Assembly (NCBI GenBank): GCA_046538945.1
Contig: JBKHHW010000016.1
Span: 1 to 35,656 of the forward strand
Direction of reading: 5' to 3'
Source: JAEZKC01 sp046538945
GTDB taxonomy: Bacteria > Fibrobacterota > Chitinivibrionia > Chitinivibrionales > Chitinispirillaceae
DNA: 35,656 nucleotides
A model generated the notes under the pieces. The model made no database searches and was not told the origin of the DNA. It saw only the letters and a program-made list of their open reading frames with translations. The position numbers and the translations under genes are program-made. This document shows positions 1 to 8,035 of this stretch, in pieces. Within the stretch, counting starts at the first letter, position 1, and every line of letters begins with the position of its first letter.

Positions 1-55
1 TTAGGGTTTAGGGTTTAGGGTTTAGGGTTTAGGGTTTAGGGTTTAGGGTTTAGGG
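1..55. repeat. TTTAGGG heptamer tandem array
   Basis: A partial unit followed by seven perfect TTTAGGG units runs to base 55 with no mismatch. The unit equals the plant-type telomere repeat, but everything to its right is bacterial coding sequence. The array starts at base 1, so its true length is unknown. It may be a short simple repeat in a bacterial intergenic region at which assembly stopped. Degenerate heptamers of similar sequence occur at 200-223, which favours a native bacterial repeat over contamination. Confidence 0.95.
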
Positions 56-60
56 CGATC

Positions 61-78
61 GGATGCTTGATCGCATCC
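61..78. other. Small perfect inverted repeat beside the heptamer array
   Basis: GGATGC at 61-66 and GCATCC at 73-78 form a perfect 6-bp stem around a 6-nt loop. It lies five bases after the heptamer array ends. No T-run follows on either strand, so it is not a convincing terminator. Function unknown. Confidence 0.35.
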
Positions 79-118
79 ATCCGACCAATATATTTGTGTG
101 TACGGCAGGCTTGCTACT

Positions 119-163
119 GGAAAAAGCTGCCCGGGCCTGATCCATCCTGACCTGAGCAGCTTT
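119..163 (-). terminator. Probable Rho-independent terminator of the epimerase gene
   Basis: Read on the minus strand, AAAGCTGC (163-156) pairs perfectly with GCAGCTTT (130-123). The stem may extend inward by TCAGG/CCCGG with one mismatch. The 3' arm runs into five consecutive T residues. It sits about 78 nt beyond the stop codon at 241, the right place to end that transcript. The loop is fairly long (15-25 nt), which lowers certainty. Confidence 0.5.
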
Positions 164-187
164 CGTTGAAAGGAGTCTTTTTGGGGT

Positions 188-223
188 AACGTTAAAAACG
201 TTCAGGGTTCAGCGTTCAACGTT
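188..223. repeat. Degenerate GTTCAGG heptamers with three AACGTT palindromes
   Basis: Between 199 and 223 the sequence repeats with a 7-base period: CGTTCAG, GGTTCAG, CGTTCAA, CGTT. Register-shifted, the unit GTTCAGG differs by one base from the GTTTAGG unit of the array at 1-55. The palindrome AACGTT occurs at 188-193, 197-202 and 218-223. The segment lies just downstream of the minus-strand epimerase stop. It looks like a decayed member of the same repeat class. Function unknown. Confidence 0.5.
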
Positions 224-240
224 GTCTGTATCGTTGCATT

Positions 241-1164
241 TCATATGGTCGCTACTGCAGTATCTTTAGGTATTGCGGATATCAGATATTTCAGGTGTTC
301 GTCAATATCCTTCGATCCGTCAAACGCCAGTCCCCACCTGTTTTCTATGAAGGAGACGTCGAAAAGAGCCGGATCCGCTCCCCAGCCCTTGTCCTCCACC
401 TCGATATCACTGGAGGAACCGGTCATGTCTATCGCCTTTCTGCCTATTTCCTCCCAGGAAATGAATTCCGTTCCAAGCCCGTGCATCACCTGACGGTTTT
501 CATCACTCTCCAGAAGGCAAAGGTAGATCTGTGCCAGATCCGCGGCACTGATAAACTGAGTGCCGTCGTGGCGGATCACCTTGAGCGGCTCGCCTTCCAG
601 AGCGCTTCTCACCAGGTTGTGGAACCGACGGTCCGGCTGAGTCACTCCGCCTTCGAAAGCGGGATTGCCGAACGTGTAGCCGGGGCGGATTATGTTGCAT
701 TTCATGGAGATGCTGTGGCTGAAACCCAGAAGGTAGGCCTCCGAAGCAGCCTTGGTGGCGCCATAGAGATCAACCGGCCTGCAGACACTCTCCGGGGTCA
801 TGCTCTGGCGGATTTCGCCTACCGCGGCGGTGGATGATGTATAGATGAATTTCTTCACACCTGCCCGGGAGGCCCTTTCCAGAAGAAAAACAGTCACCGC
901 GGTGTCATTCTGAAGCATTTCCTGGGGGGTGTCGCCCCACCCGAGTCCGATGTGAACGCATGCGTCCTGCCCCTTAAGGGCCTGCTCCATGTTGTCCCGC
1001 GCAGCAAAGCCCCCTTCCACCACTCTGGTGTTGTCCAGCTTGTAGAGAAGTGGCAGTTTCTCAGGATTGCGCACCAGCACGGTGAGCTCGTGTCCCTTTT
1101 CCAGAAGAGTCTTCACCACCCAGGAACCGATAAACCCGCTGCCGCCGGTCAGAAATACTTTCAT
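241..1164 (-). CDS. NAD-dependent epimerase/dehydratase family protein
   Basis: Extended (atypical) short-chain dehydrogenase of the NAD-dependent epimerase/dehydratase type, probably cytosolic. The protein opens with MKVFLTGGSGFIGSWVV, the GxxGxxG dinucleotide-binding loop of an N-terminal Rossmann fold. Further along are the IYTSSTAAVG strand carrying the active-site Ser region and DLYGATKAASE, giving the catalytic YxxxK. About 307 residues is normal for the family. In-frame ATGs exist at 1194, 1170 and 1164. I chose 1164 because a GGAG lies six bases upstream of it, whereas the same GGAG abuts the 1170 ATG. The substrate, probably a nucleotide sugar or a ketone/aldehyde as in dihydroflavonol-reductase-like members, cannot be told from sequence. 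It stands alone and a terminator-like hairpin follows at 119-163. Confidence 0.85.
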   Translation of the reverse strand: MKVFLTGGSGFIGSWVVKTLLEKGHELTVLVRNPEKLPLLYKLDNTRVVEGGFAARDNMEQALKGQDACVHIGLGWGDTPQEMLQNDTAVTVFLLERASRAGVKKFIYTSSTAAVGEIRQSMTPESVCRPVDLYGATKAASEAYLLGFSHSISMKCNIIRPGYTFGNPAFEGGVTQPDRRFHNLVRSALEGEPLKVIRHDGTQFISAADLAQIYLCLLESDENRQVMHGLGTEFISWEEIGRKAIDMTGSSSDIEVEDKGWGADPALFDVSFIENRWGLAFDGSKDIDEHLKYLISAIPKDTAVATI

Positions 1165-1483
1165 TTTCATCTCCGTGTTTGTTTCCGAGAACAATATAGG
1201 TGACCGGTGGGGGTGGTCTGGGCGGATTTGAATGGAGCCGATTAAAGAACTGTTTTAATTGATAGAGCTTGAAACCGGAGGAATGCGGATTCCTGACTGT
1301 TGCGGGCTGCTTCGGAGGTGACACCGTGTTGAGTCAATGCTTCTTATCCGGGCAGCCGGGTGAAAGTTGTCGGTCCCCATGGTTAATCAAGCATCTGCTA
1401 CCGGGCGCGGGTATAAGTGCTTCAATCTATCTATTACATCCGAGGTGAATAAGACCCTGTTTTTCAAAATGCTTCTTCCGGTC
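1165..1483. other. Intergenic region with no recognisable gene
   Basis: This 319-base stretch lies between the debranching-enzyme stop and the epimerase start. Open frames crossing it on either strand give protein sequence I do not recognise and are continuations or antisense shadows. It should contain the epimerase promoter. The only core-like element I see is TATATT near 1193-1198 on the minus strand, without a good -35 box. I see no clear terminator. Confidence 0.5.
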
Positions 1484-3550
1484 TCAATGCCTCACACTCT
1501 TCATCCCGTTTACCTTCACCATACACCTCAGCACCTCCGCAACGCTCCAGGCCTGAGCCACACACCCCCGGGGCACAAACGGACTGTCCGCATCGAAAAT
1601 CTCATTTATGGACCCGATGCAGGCCTCGCTCAGGTGATGATCAAACCCCTGCAGAAGGCGCCTGGTTTCTTCGTGATCGTCGGGGTAGACTTTCATATAG
1701 GCATCCACAAACGGTCCGATCAGCCATCCCCAGATAGTGCCCTGGTGATAGGCCGCATCCCTCATGCGCAGATTGCCGAAGTATCTGGGTGCGTAGTTGG
1801 GACTTCCCGGCCTAAGCGACCGCAGACCCACCGGAGAGAGAAGGTGCTCTCTCACGCTGTCGACAACCGGCTTCCATTTCGCAGGATCCAGAACCGGGTA
1901 GGGAAGCGAAACTGCGAAAATCTGGTTAGGCCTGACAAGCTCCTTTTCCTCATCCGCTCCGTCAATCACATCGAAAAGGCACTCCCTGCTTTCATTCCAG
2001 AACTTGCGGTTGAATGATCTCTTTACTTTTTCGGCCAGTTCCCTGTAGTAGTTTGCCGCATCCTGCGTTTTCTCCTGAACGGCCCACTTTTCCATAAGAC
2101 ACAAGGCATTGTACCAGAGAGCATTGATCTCCACCGCTTTCCCCCGACGGGGTGTCACTACCCAATCGTCAACCTTGGCATCCATCCAGGTGAGCTGCAG
2201 ACCTGGTGCACCCTGGTAGAGCAGTCCGTCCTCGGAATCCACGCCGATTCCGAAGCGGGTACCCTTGAGATGGTACTCTATGACATCCGCTAGCGTGTCA
2301 TAGAGCTGTTCGAGTGTGGACTTGTCTTTTGTATAGTGAAGGTATCTGTCGAGGGCATGGAAAAACCACATGGTGGCATCCGCGGTGTTATAAAGTCCCT
2401 CCTGTTCGCCTTCCGGAAAGAGGTTGGGGATCAGTCCGTCGCGGATGTAATGAGAGAAGGTGCGCAGTATCCAACCTGCCTCCTCATACCTGCCGGTGAC
2501 AAGCGTGAGCCCCTCGAGGCTTATCATGGTGTCGCGCCCCCAGTCGGTGAACCAGTGATATCCCGCTATGACAGACTTCACCTCATCGCCGGATGCATGC
2601 GTTCTCACCGCATCCGTCACCCTTCCCACGGGTGATATAATGAACTGATCCGCCGCCAATACCAGTTCAGCGGCCATTCCGCCGCGGGCATTGGGGACCG
2701 CTTCCTCCAGAAGCCTCCGGCGCCTCAGCATTTCCGTCTGCCGCGCCTCGTCTGCCGTAAGCGCAAGAACCGTTTCCCATTCTTCGGCGGAAGCGATGAG
2801 AGTCACACTGTCCCCCTGAGACAGCTGGGCGGACATGTGCCCCGGTATCCAGAACTGCCCCACCGAATCGTATCCCCTGTCAGCTTCCACCCGATGTATT
2901 ACTTCCCTTACCACACCTCCGTCAAGACTCATGGATGACGGAACTCCCTCGGTAGTGAGTTTGAGTGAAGGGTACCTGGCGGGGGAGATGATTTCAAAAC
3001 GGTTCTGCCGGGCCACCAGGGTGTAATCATCCGATATTCCGTTTTCGAAAGCGGAGTTATGGCCTCTGAACTGTATGTAGGGCCGCAGGTGAAGCTTGCA
3101 GACTCCTGAACCTTTTTTTAATGTATAGGTGATGTGAATCGTGTTCTGGAGATGCACCATGAGAAGGCGTTTCTCCAGAACCGTACCGTCGTCCATCTCA
3201 TAAATCCATAGCGGCAGGCCGTCTTCCAGGCGGAATTCCGACAAATGCGGCGCGTGGGGGAGGTCGGGATCTTTGCGGGGATGATCCTCCGATCCCAGTC
3301 TGCACTTCTTGCCACTGTGAAGAATAAGCTCCTCGTCCATACGGCTGAGCATCGCCGTTCTGCCCTGCTCTTTTCCCAGCGCCGCCACCAGCAGCGCGTG
3401 ATGTCTGCGGGTGAGTGCGCCGGCCACGGTTCCGCACGAGTATCCCCCCAGCCCGTTAGTCACCAGCCACTCCCGGCCGGTAAGCATCACACTGTCCTGT
3501 GAACCGTCTTCACTCCAGGGTACTCTTCTGAGTACGGGCTCCTTTGTCAC
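1484..3550 (-). CDS. Glycogen debranching enzyme (archaeal/bacterial GDE type)
   Basis: Predicted amylo-alpha-1,6-glucosidase-type debranching enzyme acting on glycogen or related alpha-glucans in the cytoplasm. The first ~280 residues match the N-terminal beta-sandwich domain of the family (LVTNGLGGYSCGTVAG near 29-43, then TRRHHALLVA). The C-terminal half is the (alpha/alpha)6 barrel with the hallmark WFTDWGRDTMISLEGL near 333-348, LIPNLFPEG and YNTADATMWF near 373-396, and HQGTIWGWLIGPFVDAY near 605-622. At 688 residues it is full length for this form, which lacks the transferase half of the eukaryotic enzyme. Its start overlaps the stop of the upstream membrane-protein gene by 4 bases (ATGA), so translation is probably coupled. 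Related alpha-glucosidase activities cannot be excluded. Confidence 0.88.
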   Translation of the reverse strand: MTKEPVLRRVPWSEDGSQDSVMLTGREWLVTNGLGGYSCGTVAGALTRRHHALLVAALGKEQGRTAMLSRMDEELILHSGKKCRLGSEDHPRKDPDLPHAPHLSEFRLEDGLPLWIYEMDDGTVLEKRLLMVHLQNTIHITYTLKKGSGVCKLHLRPYIQFRGHNSAFENGISDDYTLVARQNRFEIISPARYPSLKLTTEGVPSSMSLDGGVVREVIHRVEADRGYDSVGQFWIPGHMSAQLSQGDSVTLIASAEEWETVLALTADEARQTEMLRRRRLLEEAVPNARGGMAAELVLAADQFIISPVGRVTDAVRTHASGDEVKSVIAGYHWFTDWGRDTMISLEGLTLVTGRYEEAGWILRTFSHYIRDGLIPNLFPEGEQEGLYNTADATMWFFHALDRYLHYTKDKSTLEQLYDTLADVIEYHLKGTRFGIGVDSEDGLLYQGAPGLQLTWMDAKVDDWVVTPRRGKAVEINALWYNALCLMEKWAVQEKTQDAANYYRELAEKVKRSFNRKFWNESRECLFDVIDGADEEKELVRPNQIFAVSLPYPVLDPAKWKPVVDSVREHLLSPVGLRSLRPGSPNYAPRYFGNLRMRDAAYHQGTIWGWLIGPFVDAYMKVYPDDHEETRRLLQGFDHHLSEACIGSINEIFDADSPFVPRGCVAQAWSVAEVLRCMVKVNGMKSVRH

Positions 3551-3972
3551 GCGGCACTCTCCTTGACCAGGTCGGGTTTGGCTTCGGTATGTTCATTTGG
3601 TATCAGTCTGGCGATCCTGGGCTGCTCCAGGTCCGGATGACTCTTCATCAATACATATATGGTGTAGATCCCCAGCACCGTTCCCAGCGGAAGCAGCACC
3701 AGATTGAGACAACCGAGAATCAGAATGAGCATTTCAGACCATCTCCAGTTTCTTATAAGCCCGATTCCCCCCACAATCCCCGGCAGAGCGAATAACGAGA
3801 GCGCCATCGCCAGCACCACCATCAGCATGGTGGACAGGGAGGGGTAGTTAATTTCAGGGGCGAAAAGCGACCCCACTCCGTAAAGTACCAGAATGATCCC
3901 CGAAGCGGCAAAAATATAGAAAAGACTTGCGGCGATGTGAAGAGCTCCAAGCAGCAGAATGTCTTTGCGCAT
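3547..3972 (-). CDS. Small multi-pass membrane protein, unknown function
   Basis: About 141 residues from the chosen start, with three or four hydrophobic segments: the N-terminus (LLLGALHIAASLFYIFAA), a central block (STMLMVVLAMALSLFALPGIVGGIGLI) and a third (MLILILGCLNLVLLPLGTVLGIYTIYVL). A short charged cytosol-like tail follows. I do not recognise the family. An ATG at 4041 would add 23 residues and also has a purine-rich stretch upstream. I prefer 3972 because a GAGG precedes it at good spacing and the added residues look non-membrane. It overlaps the debranching-enzyme start by 4 bases and follows the SDR gene by 92 bases, so it is probably part of one operon. Confidence 0.65.
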   Translation of the reverse strand: MRKDILLLGALHIAASLFYIFAASGIILVLYGVGSLFAPEINYPSLSTMLMVVLAMALSLFALPGIVGGIGLIRNWRWSEMLILILGCLNLVLLPLGTVLGIYTIYVLMKSHPDLEQPRIARLIPNEHTEAKPDLVKESAA

Positions 3973-4064
3973 GATATACCTCGAAACTTTAACCGTAAAA
4001 CTTACTATCCTAAAAGCTAATTCATGCAAACTGTCTGCCATGGAAAACTCTTCCGGACTATTCC

Positions 4065-4847
4065 CTAACCCCTGTTCTTCCGGTTGAGCAGGTACTCCAC
4101 CGCCACTGGGGCCACAGAGTAGGCAAACGCTCCCAGCCTGGACTTCACTCCCATGTAGACGATCCGGGGCTCTTTGCGCGCTCCGTCCAGTATGCGCTCC
4201 GCCACGAACCGGGGAGTGCGCATCCGCCTCTTCAGGGAGGCACTGGCTTTACCTCCGGAATCGTTGCCCAGAGTGTTGCTGAAGAAATCGGTGTCGGTAA
4301 GTCCCGGGTAGACGGTGGTGACCCGTATGTTGTGCTTTCCCAATTCCACCCGTGCGGCTTCGCTCAGCGCATCCAGAGCGCATTTGCTCGCCCGGTAGGC
4401 CCCCGATCCCTTGGTGCAGGTTTTGGTGATCATGGATGATACGTTCATGATAAGTCCGCCACCGTTTTCCTTCATGACCGGGATCACCTGCTGCATGGTG
4501 AGAAGCGGTCCCAGTACGTTGAGCTCCATGACGGATCGGGCGTTTTCATCACTCACGCTTTCTATGGCCCCTGCGCACCCCACGCCTGCATTGTTGATCA
4601 GAATATCCACCCCGCCGAACTTTTCCCTGGCTCTTTTGACCAGGTTCTTCACCTGTTCCCTCTCTTTTACATCACAGGTCACGGCCAGAGAATTTTCCCC
4701 CAGCTGCTTCTGGATCATTTTCAGTTTCGATTCCGTTCTGGCCGCCAGTACCACTCTGGCTCCTTTTTCCGCAAACAACCAGGCGGCGCTTTCTCCTATC
4801 CCGCTGGTGGCTCCGGTGATGATAACAACAGAGTCTTTTATCTGCAT
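4065..4847 (-). CDS. Short-chain dehydrogenase/reductase (SDR), classical type
   Basis: Cytosolic NAD(P)-dependent oxidoreductase of 260 residues. The cofactor loop TGATSGIG is at 11-18, NNAG at 85-88, the catalytic Ser in NVSS near 137-138, and YRASK supplies Tyr151 and Lys155. The AARTES segment after strand 2 has an Arg typical of NADP preference, which is an inference. The start is well supported by AAAGGAGG a few bases upstream of ATG 4847. The C-terminus has a hydrophobic-basic segment (AYSVAPVAVEYLLNRK), like many family members annotated as DltE/YqjQ-like. It is the first gene of the minus-strand operon leading to the debranching enzyme. Substrate unknown. Confidence 0.88.
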   Translation of the reverse strand: MQIKDSVVIITGATSGIGESAAWLFAEKGARVVLAARTESKLKMIQKQLGENSLAVTCDVKEREQVKNLVKRAREKFGGVDILINNAGVGCAGAIESVSDENARSVMELNVLGPLLTMQQVIPVMKENGGGLIMNVSSMITKTCTKGSGAYRASKCALDALSEAARVELGKHNIRVTTVYPGLTDTDFFSNTLGNDSGGKASASLKRRMRTPRFVAERILDGARKEPRIVYMGVKSRLGAFAYSVAPVAVEYLLNRKNRG

Positions 4848-5048
4848 AGAGTCCTCCTTTGGTCTGCCGGGATTAGGGGGAATGCAAATGTGGTGCCTTG
4901 ATGGGTGAGGGGACTGGGAGGGGAGAGCGCAGTCCCTGGCGGTTTTGTCCAGGAGAAATATCCGGGCTAAACATGCTAACGGAGGTGACAGTCAGAATGC
5001 ACCTTTCAAATCTTCTACCTTTTGTAACGTGAAGTGTAGCGTGGAGAG

Positions 5049-5636
5049 CTAATTCTTTTGCGTTCTTCCATTATATATAACCCCGCCCTGCTCCACATAG
5101 CTTTTCAAAACCTCAACCGCTTCCTCCCTGCACATATCGTTATATACTTTGATTCTCCGTTTTTCCAATTCCTCCACCCAATCCGTTCTCTTGGACCCCT
5201 CATCAAATCCGATGCTGCGGGCGTCTTCATCACGGGCGCCGCACACAAGAGAGCGCACTCCCGACCAGGGGACCGCGCCCAGGCACATGGCGCAGGGGGC
5301 GGTGGATGTGACCAGTTCGCATGAAGGCATATCGGGGCCACCCAGATCAAAGGTGGAAAGCCGGAACTGGGCCTGCATAATTGCCACCATTTCAGCGTGG
5401 GCAATGGACTGGTTGGTGGTGGTGACCATATTCACCCCCGGAGAAATGAGCCGCCCGTCTGAATCATCAAAAATGGCGGCGGCAAAGGGGCCTCCTGTTT
5501 TCTCAAACACATTCGTTTTCGCCAGCTCTATCACCAGCCTCATCCGCTCTTCCCGTTTTGGGAAATAGTCTGGTCTCTTTTTCAGAAATGGATCGATCCA
5601 TTCCGGCAGTCTGAATTCCACAGCTTTACGGTACAT
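5049..5636 (-). CDS. Nucleobase/nucleoside deaminase (guanine deaminase-like)
   Basis: Zinc-dependent deaminase of the cytidine/deoxycytidylate deaminase fold, about 195 residues. The zinc site is intact: His80-Ala-Glu82 (HAEMVAIM) supplies the ligand and proton shuttle, and Pro114-Cys115-Ala-Met-Cys118 (APCAMCLGAVPWSG) supplies the two Cys ligands. The sequence after the PCxxC and the extended C-terminus recall Bacillus-type guanine deaminase more than TadA, but the substrate is not proven. A longer frame reaches 5744 but would run 100 bases into the upstream glycosylase gene. ATG 5636 follows an AAAGGAG at a rather long spacing of about 12 bases. It lies 8 bases after the Mug gene, so the two probably share an mRNA. 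Confidence 0.8.
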   Translation of the reverse strand: MYRKAVEFRLPEWIDPFLKKRPDYFPKREERMRLVIELAKTNVFEKTGGPFAAAIFDDSDGRLISPGVNMVTTTNQSIAHAEMVAIMQAQFRLSTFDLGGPDMPSCELVTSTAPCAMCLGAVPWSGVRSLVCGARDEDARSIGFDEGSKRTDWVEELEKRRIKVYNDMCREEAVEVLKSYVEQGGVIYNGRTQKN

Positions 5637-5644
5637 AAACGCAA

Positions 5645-6202
5645 TTATCTCCTTTGAGCATACTGGTTCACCTCGCGAAGCATGAGAGCGATGTCGTCTA
5701 TCTGATAATGGGCATTGAGGCCGCTGGGGTTTGGGAGGAGCCATATGGTCGAAGCTGCCAGAGTCTCCTCCTGTCTGCCGATTTTTGCTTTGGGACGGCA
5801 GAATGCAAGCCTGTAGGCTTCCACTCCCAGGAATGCCACGACTGATGGTCTGAAGCGTGTCGTTTTTTCCTCCAGATCAACCGCCGCGGCCTGGAATTCC
5901 TCTCGTTTGAGATCCGATGCAGCTGCCGTGGCCCGGGCCACCAGATTGGTGATGCCGAATCCCAGCGGCAGCAGTTCCTCCTCTTCGAACGGGGAGAAGA
6001 GCCGGGGGGTTATTTCCGCCTTGTGCAGGGAGGGCCAGAATCGGTTTCCCGGTCTGGCGAAATGGTGTCCTACCGCGCCGGTGTAGAGGCTGGGGTTGAT
6101 TCCGCAGAAAAGGATTTTGAGATCAGGGGCGATCACGTCGGGAACCGTTTTTCCCCAGGCGGCCTGGATCTGCTCGGGAGTGGGCTTGAAGGGCTTTTGC
6201 AT
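5645..6202 (-). CDS. mug: G/U mismatch-specific uracil/thymine-DNA glycosylase (Mug family)
   Basis: Base-excision repair glycosylase of the MUG/TDG branch of the uracil-DNA glycosylase superfamily, removing uracil or damaged bases opposite guanine. The family's active-site motif 1 appears as GINPS (34-38) in LFCGINPSLYTGAVGHHFA. Motif 2 appears as NPSGLNAH (158-165), the loop that wedges into DNA. At 185 residues it is slightly longer than the E. coli enzyme. It is the first gene of a two-gene unit with the deaminase, a pairing that links nucleobase deamination and deaminated-base repair, though this may be coincidental. It is divergent from the gene starting at 6386. Confidence 0.87.
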   Translation of the reverse strand: MQKPFKPTPEQIQAAWGKTVPDVIAPDLKILFCGINPSLYTGAVGHHFARPGNRFWPSLHKAEITPRLFSPFEEEELLPLGFGITNLVARATAAASDLKREEFQAAAVDLEEKTTRFRPSVVAFLGVEAYRLAFCRPKAKIGRQEETLAASTIWLLPNPSGLNAHYQIDDIALMLREVNQYAQRR

Positions 6203-6385
6203 GATTTAAAGATAAATGCTGCGGTCAGTCATGTATGGTACTGTTTGCTGATCAGCTTTTGATTGATGTGCACATTTCTGAAAAACATGGCCTTTAACTT
6301 TGGAGTCTTTTTTGCGGGTTGTTTGTTGAAACGTTCACCTTTGATTGATTCAATAGTTAAGTTGATCAAGCTGGGAGAGACTACG
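6203..6385. promoter_or_regulatory. Divergent intergenic region between mug and the AsnB-like gene
   Basis: Two leftward and rightward genes start at its ends, so it must hold promoters for both. On the plus strand a TTGAAA near 6327 followed at 18 bases by TCAATA is a poor core-promoter candidate. An in-frame ATG at 6263 would extend the rightward protein by 41 hydrophobic residues. GGGAGA placed seven bases before ATG 6386 argues against that. Confidence 0.3.
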
Positions 6386-8035
6386 ATGGAGCGTCAGAAA
6401 TATCTCTTTCGACGTCAGTACATTTTGGGACCAGAGTATGCCTACTGGCTGGGGAACTGGAGTCATTACAGGCTGAAAAGAAATCTATACCTGACTGCTC
6501 ACCCGGAACTTTCGGTGACCACAGTTTCACAGGAGGATGATTTCCTTGTTCTTCTGGGGTATATTCTTGATCCCTTTCACCCGGAGAAAAACGATCAGGA
6601 GATACTGGGGGATCTGTTTTCAAAAATTGTGAATCCGGATGATCTTTTCGCAATGCTTGATCACATGGGCGGGCGCTTTGTCCTCATCGGTCATATCGCC
6701 GGTGTTCTCAGAGTGCTGAATGATGCCGCCGGGTTCAGACAAGTTTTCTACCATACAGATCAAAGAAAGAGAATCTGGTGTGCGGGCCTGCCCTCTCTTA
6801 TTGCAGAGCAGTGCGGTTTGGAGAAGGATCACTCTGTTTGTAATGAATTGGTCCGTTTGCCGCTTTTCAAAAATAACGAAAGCCACTGGTTTCCGGCCGG
6901 TTTTTCCTATTATCAGAATGTGTTTCATCTGCTCCCCAATCATTACCTGGATATGGGAAGTGGTAGTGTCAGGAGGTTTTGGCCACTTGAGGATATCGAG
7001 TCCCGTTCCAGCAGCGACACTGTAGAGTATGTGAGCAGAATCATGGAGGGGATGATGGAGAGTGCCGCAGCGCGGTTTGAACATCTGGCAATCGCAATCA
7101 CATCGGGCATCGACAGTAGAATCATACTATCGGCAAGCCGGAAAATCTGTGATCGCCTGATCTTCTTCACATATACACATAACGAACTCTCCCCAAACGG
7201 TCCCGATATCGCTGTCCCTTCATCCATGCTTCCCCACTTCGGTCTGAAGCATACACCGGTTAAGGGGCAAGGCCATGAAGTCGACCCGACTTTCATGCAG
7301 TTGATCTACAGAAACATTCCCATGCCGAAAATGAACCAGGTGCGAAACGCCTATACCATGCACAACTACATTCAGAAAACCGGGCGGGAGTTTGTGGTTA
7401 CAAACGGCACATGCGGTGAAATCACCCGTAATAATTATTTCATTCCCAAAGTATTGAAGCTTAACGGCCCACTGCTGGCCGCAATTGTCGGAATGAGAGG
7501 CAGTAGATTCGTCAGCAATGCCTTCTCAGAGTGGCTTGACGGAATAAAAGATATCGTCCGCAAACGCAGCAACAAGCTTGACCTTTTTTACTGGGAACAG
7601 ACTGTGGGTAACTGGGCTGCCATGGCCTATAGTGAATACGACATATCCTTCGAAAGCTTCTCTCCTCAGAATTGCCGTTCTCTTCTGGCCGCCTCAATCG
7701 GAGTAAATCCCTGTTTGAGAAATCCTCCCAAACACAAGTACCAGGTTTCCCTCATAAAAGCGATGTGGCCGGAAGTCTTAAGGTGGGATATAAATCCTGT
7801 ACCGAACAAAGTTGATTTATTGATACAGAGATGCAGGCGTACACCCGTTCATTCTTTTTACAAGACTATAAAACTGATGCCCTGTTCACAGACTGCTGTT
7901 TCCTTATCCAGAAGAATACAATTCACAGATCTGCTGATACGGAGAAGACAGGATACCATGGGGGAAGTTAGATCAGCAAATAAAACAGCATTGAAAAAGG
8001 GAGCGGCCAAAAAGAAGAAAGTCAATTGTCATTGA
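6386..8035 (+). CDS. Asparagine synthetase B-like amidotransferase lacking the catalytic Cys
   Basis: Resembles class-B asparagine synthetases. Residues 1-140 look like the N-terminal Ntn/glutaminase-fold domain (DHMGGRFVLI near 92-101, then VLNDAAGFRQVFYH). No Cys follows the initiator Met, so glutamine hydrolysis is not expected. The C-terminal half has the PP-loop for ATP pyrophosphatase chemistry as ITSGIDSR (SGxDS at 240-244). Such proteins adenylate a carboxylate and form an amide or ester. Relatives occur in glycan and peptide-modification loci, including lasso-peptide cyclases. I see no precursor peptide or partner gene beside it. The tail is strongly basic (KKGAAKKKK). GGGAGA spaced seven bases supports ATG 6386. 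The stop lies 7 bases inside the convergent gene at 8029. Confidence 0.72.
   Translation: MERQKYLFRRQYILGPEYAYWLGNWSHYRLKRNLYLTAHPELSVTTVSQEDDFLVLLGYILDPFHPEKNDQEILGDLFSKIVNPDDLFAMLDHMGGRFVLIGHIAGVLRVLNDAAGFRQVFYHTDQRKRIWCAGLPSLIAEQCGLEKDHSVCNELVRLPLFKNNESHWFPAGFSYYQNVFHLLPNHYLDMGSGSVRRFWPLEDIESRSSSDTVEYVSRIMEGMMESAAARFEHLAIAITSGIDSRIILSASRKICDRLIFFTYTHNELSPNGPDIAVPSSMLPHFGLKHTPVKGQGHEVDPTFMQLIYRNIPMPKMNQVRNAYTMHNYIQKTGREFVVTNGTCGEITRNNYFIPKVLKLNGPLLAAIVGMRGSRFVSNAFSEWLDGIKDIVRKRSNKLDLFYWEQTVGNWAAMAYSEYDISFESFSPQNCRSLLAASIGVNPCLRNPPKHKYQVSLIKAMWPEVLRWDINPVPNKVDLLIQRCRRTPVHSFYKTIKLMPCSQTAVSLSRRIQFTDLLIRRRQDTMGEVRSANKTALKKGAAKKKKVNCH

Noticed and set aside
1..55. True eukaryotic telomere
   Set aside because: Everything from base 241 onward is bacterial operons with Shine-Dalgarno sites, and related degenerate heptamers occur at 200-223.
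1367..2017. 216-codon plus-strand frame
   Set aside because: It lies almost wholly antisense to the well-supported debranching-enzyme gene and has low-complexity His/Pro content.
4910..4936. GGGACTG...CAGTCCC inverted repeat downstream of the deaminase gene
   Set aside because: The 7-bp stem has a 13-nt loop, lies more than 110 bases from the stop and is followed by no T-run.
6263..6385. 41-residue hydrophobic N-terminal extension of the AsnB-like protein
   Set aside because: It would make a soluble enzyme membrane-anchored, has no good ribosome site, and ATG 6386 has GGGAGA at ideal spacing.
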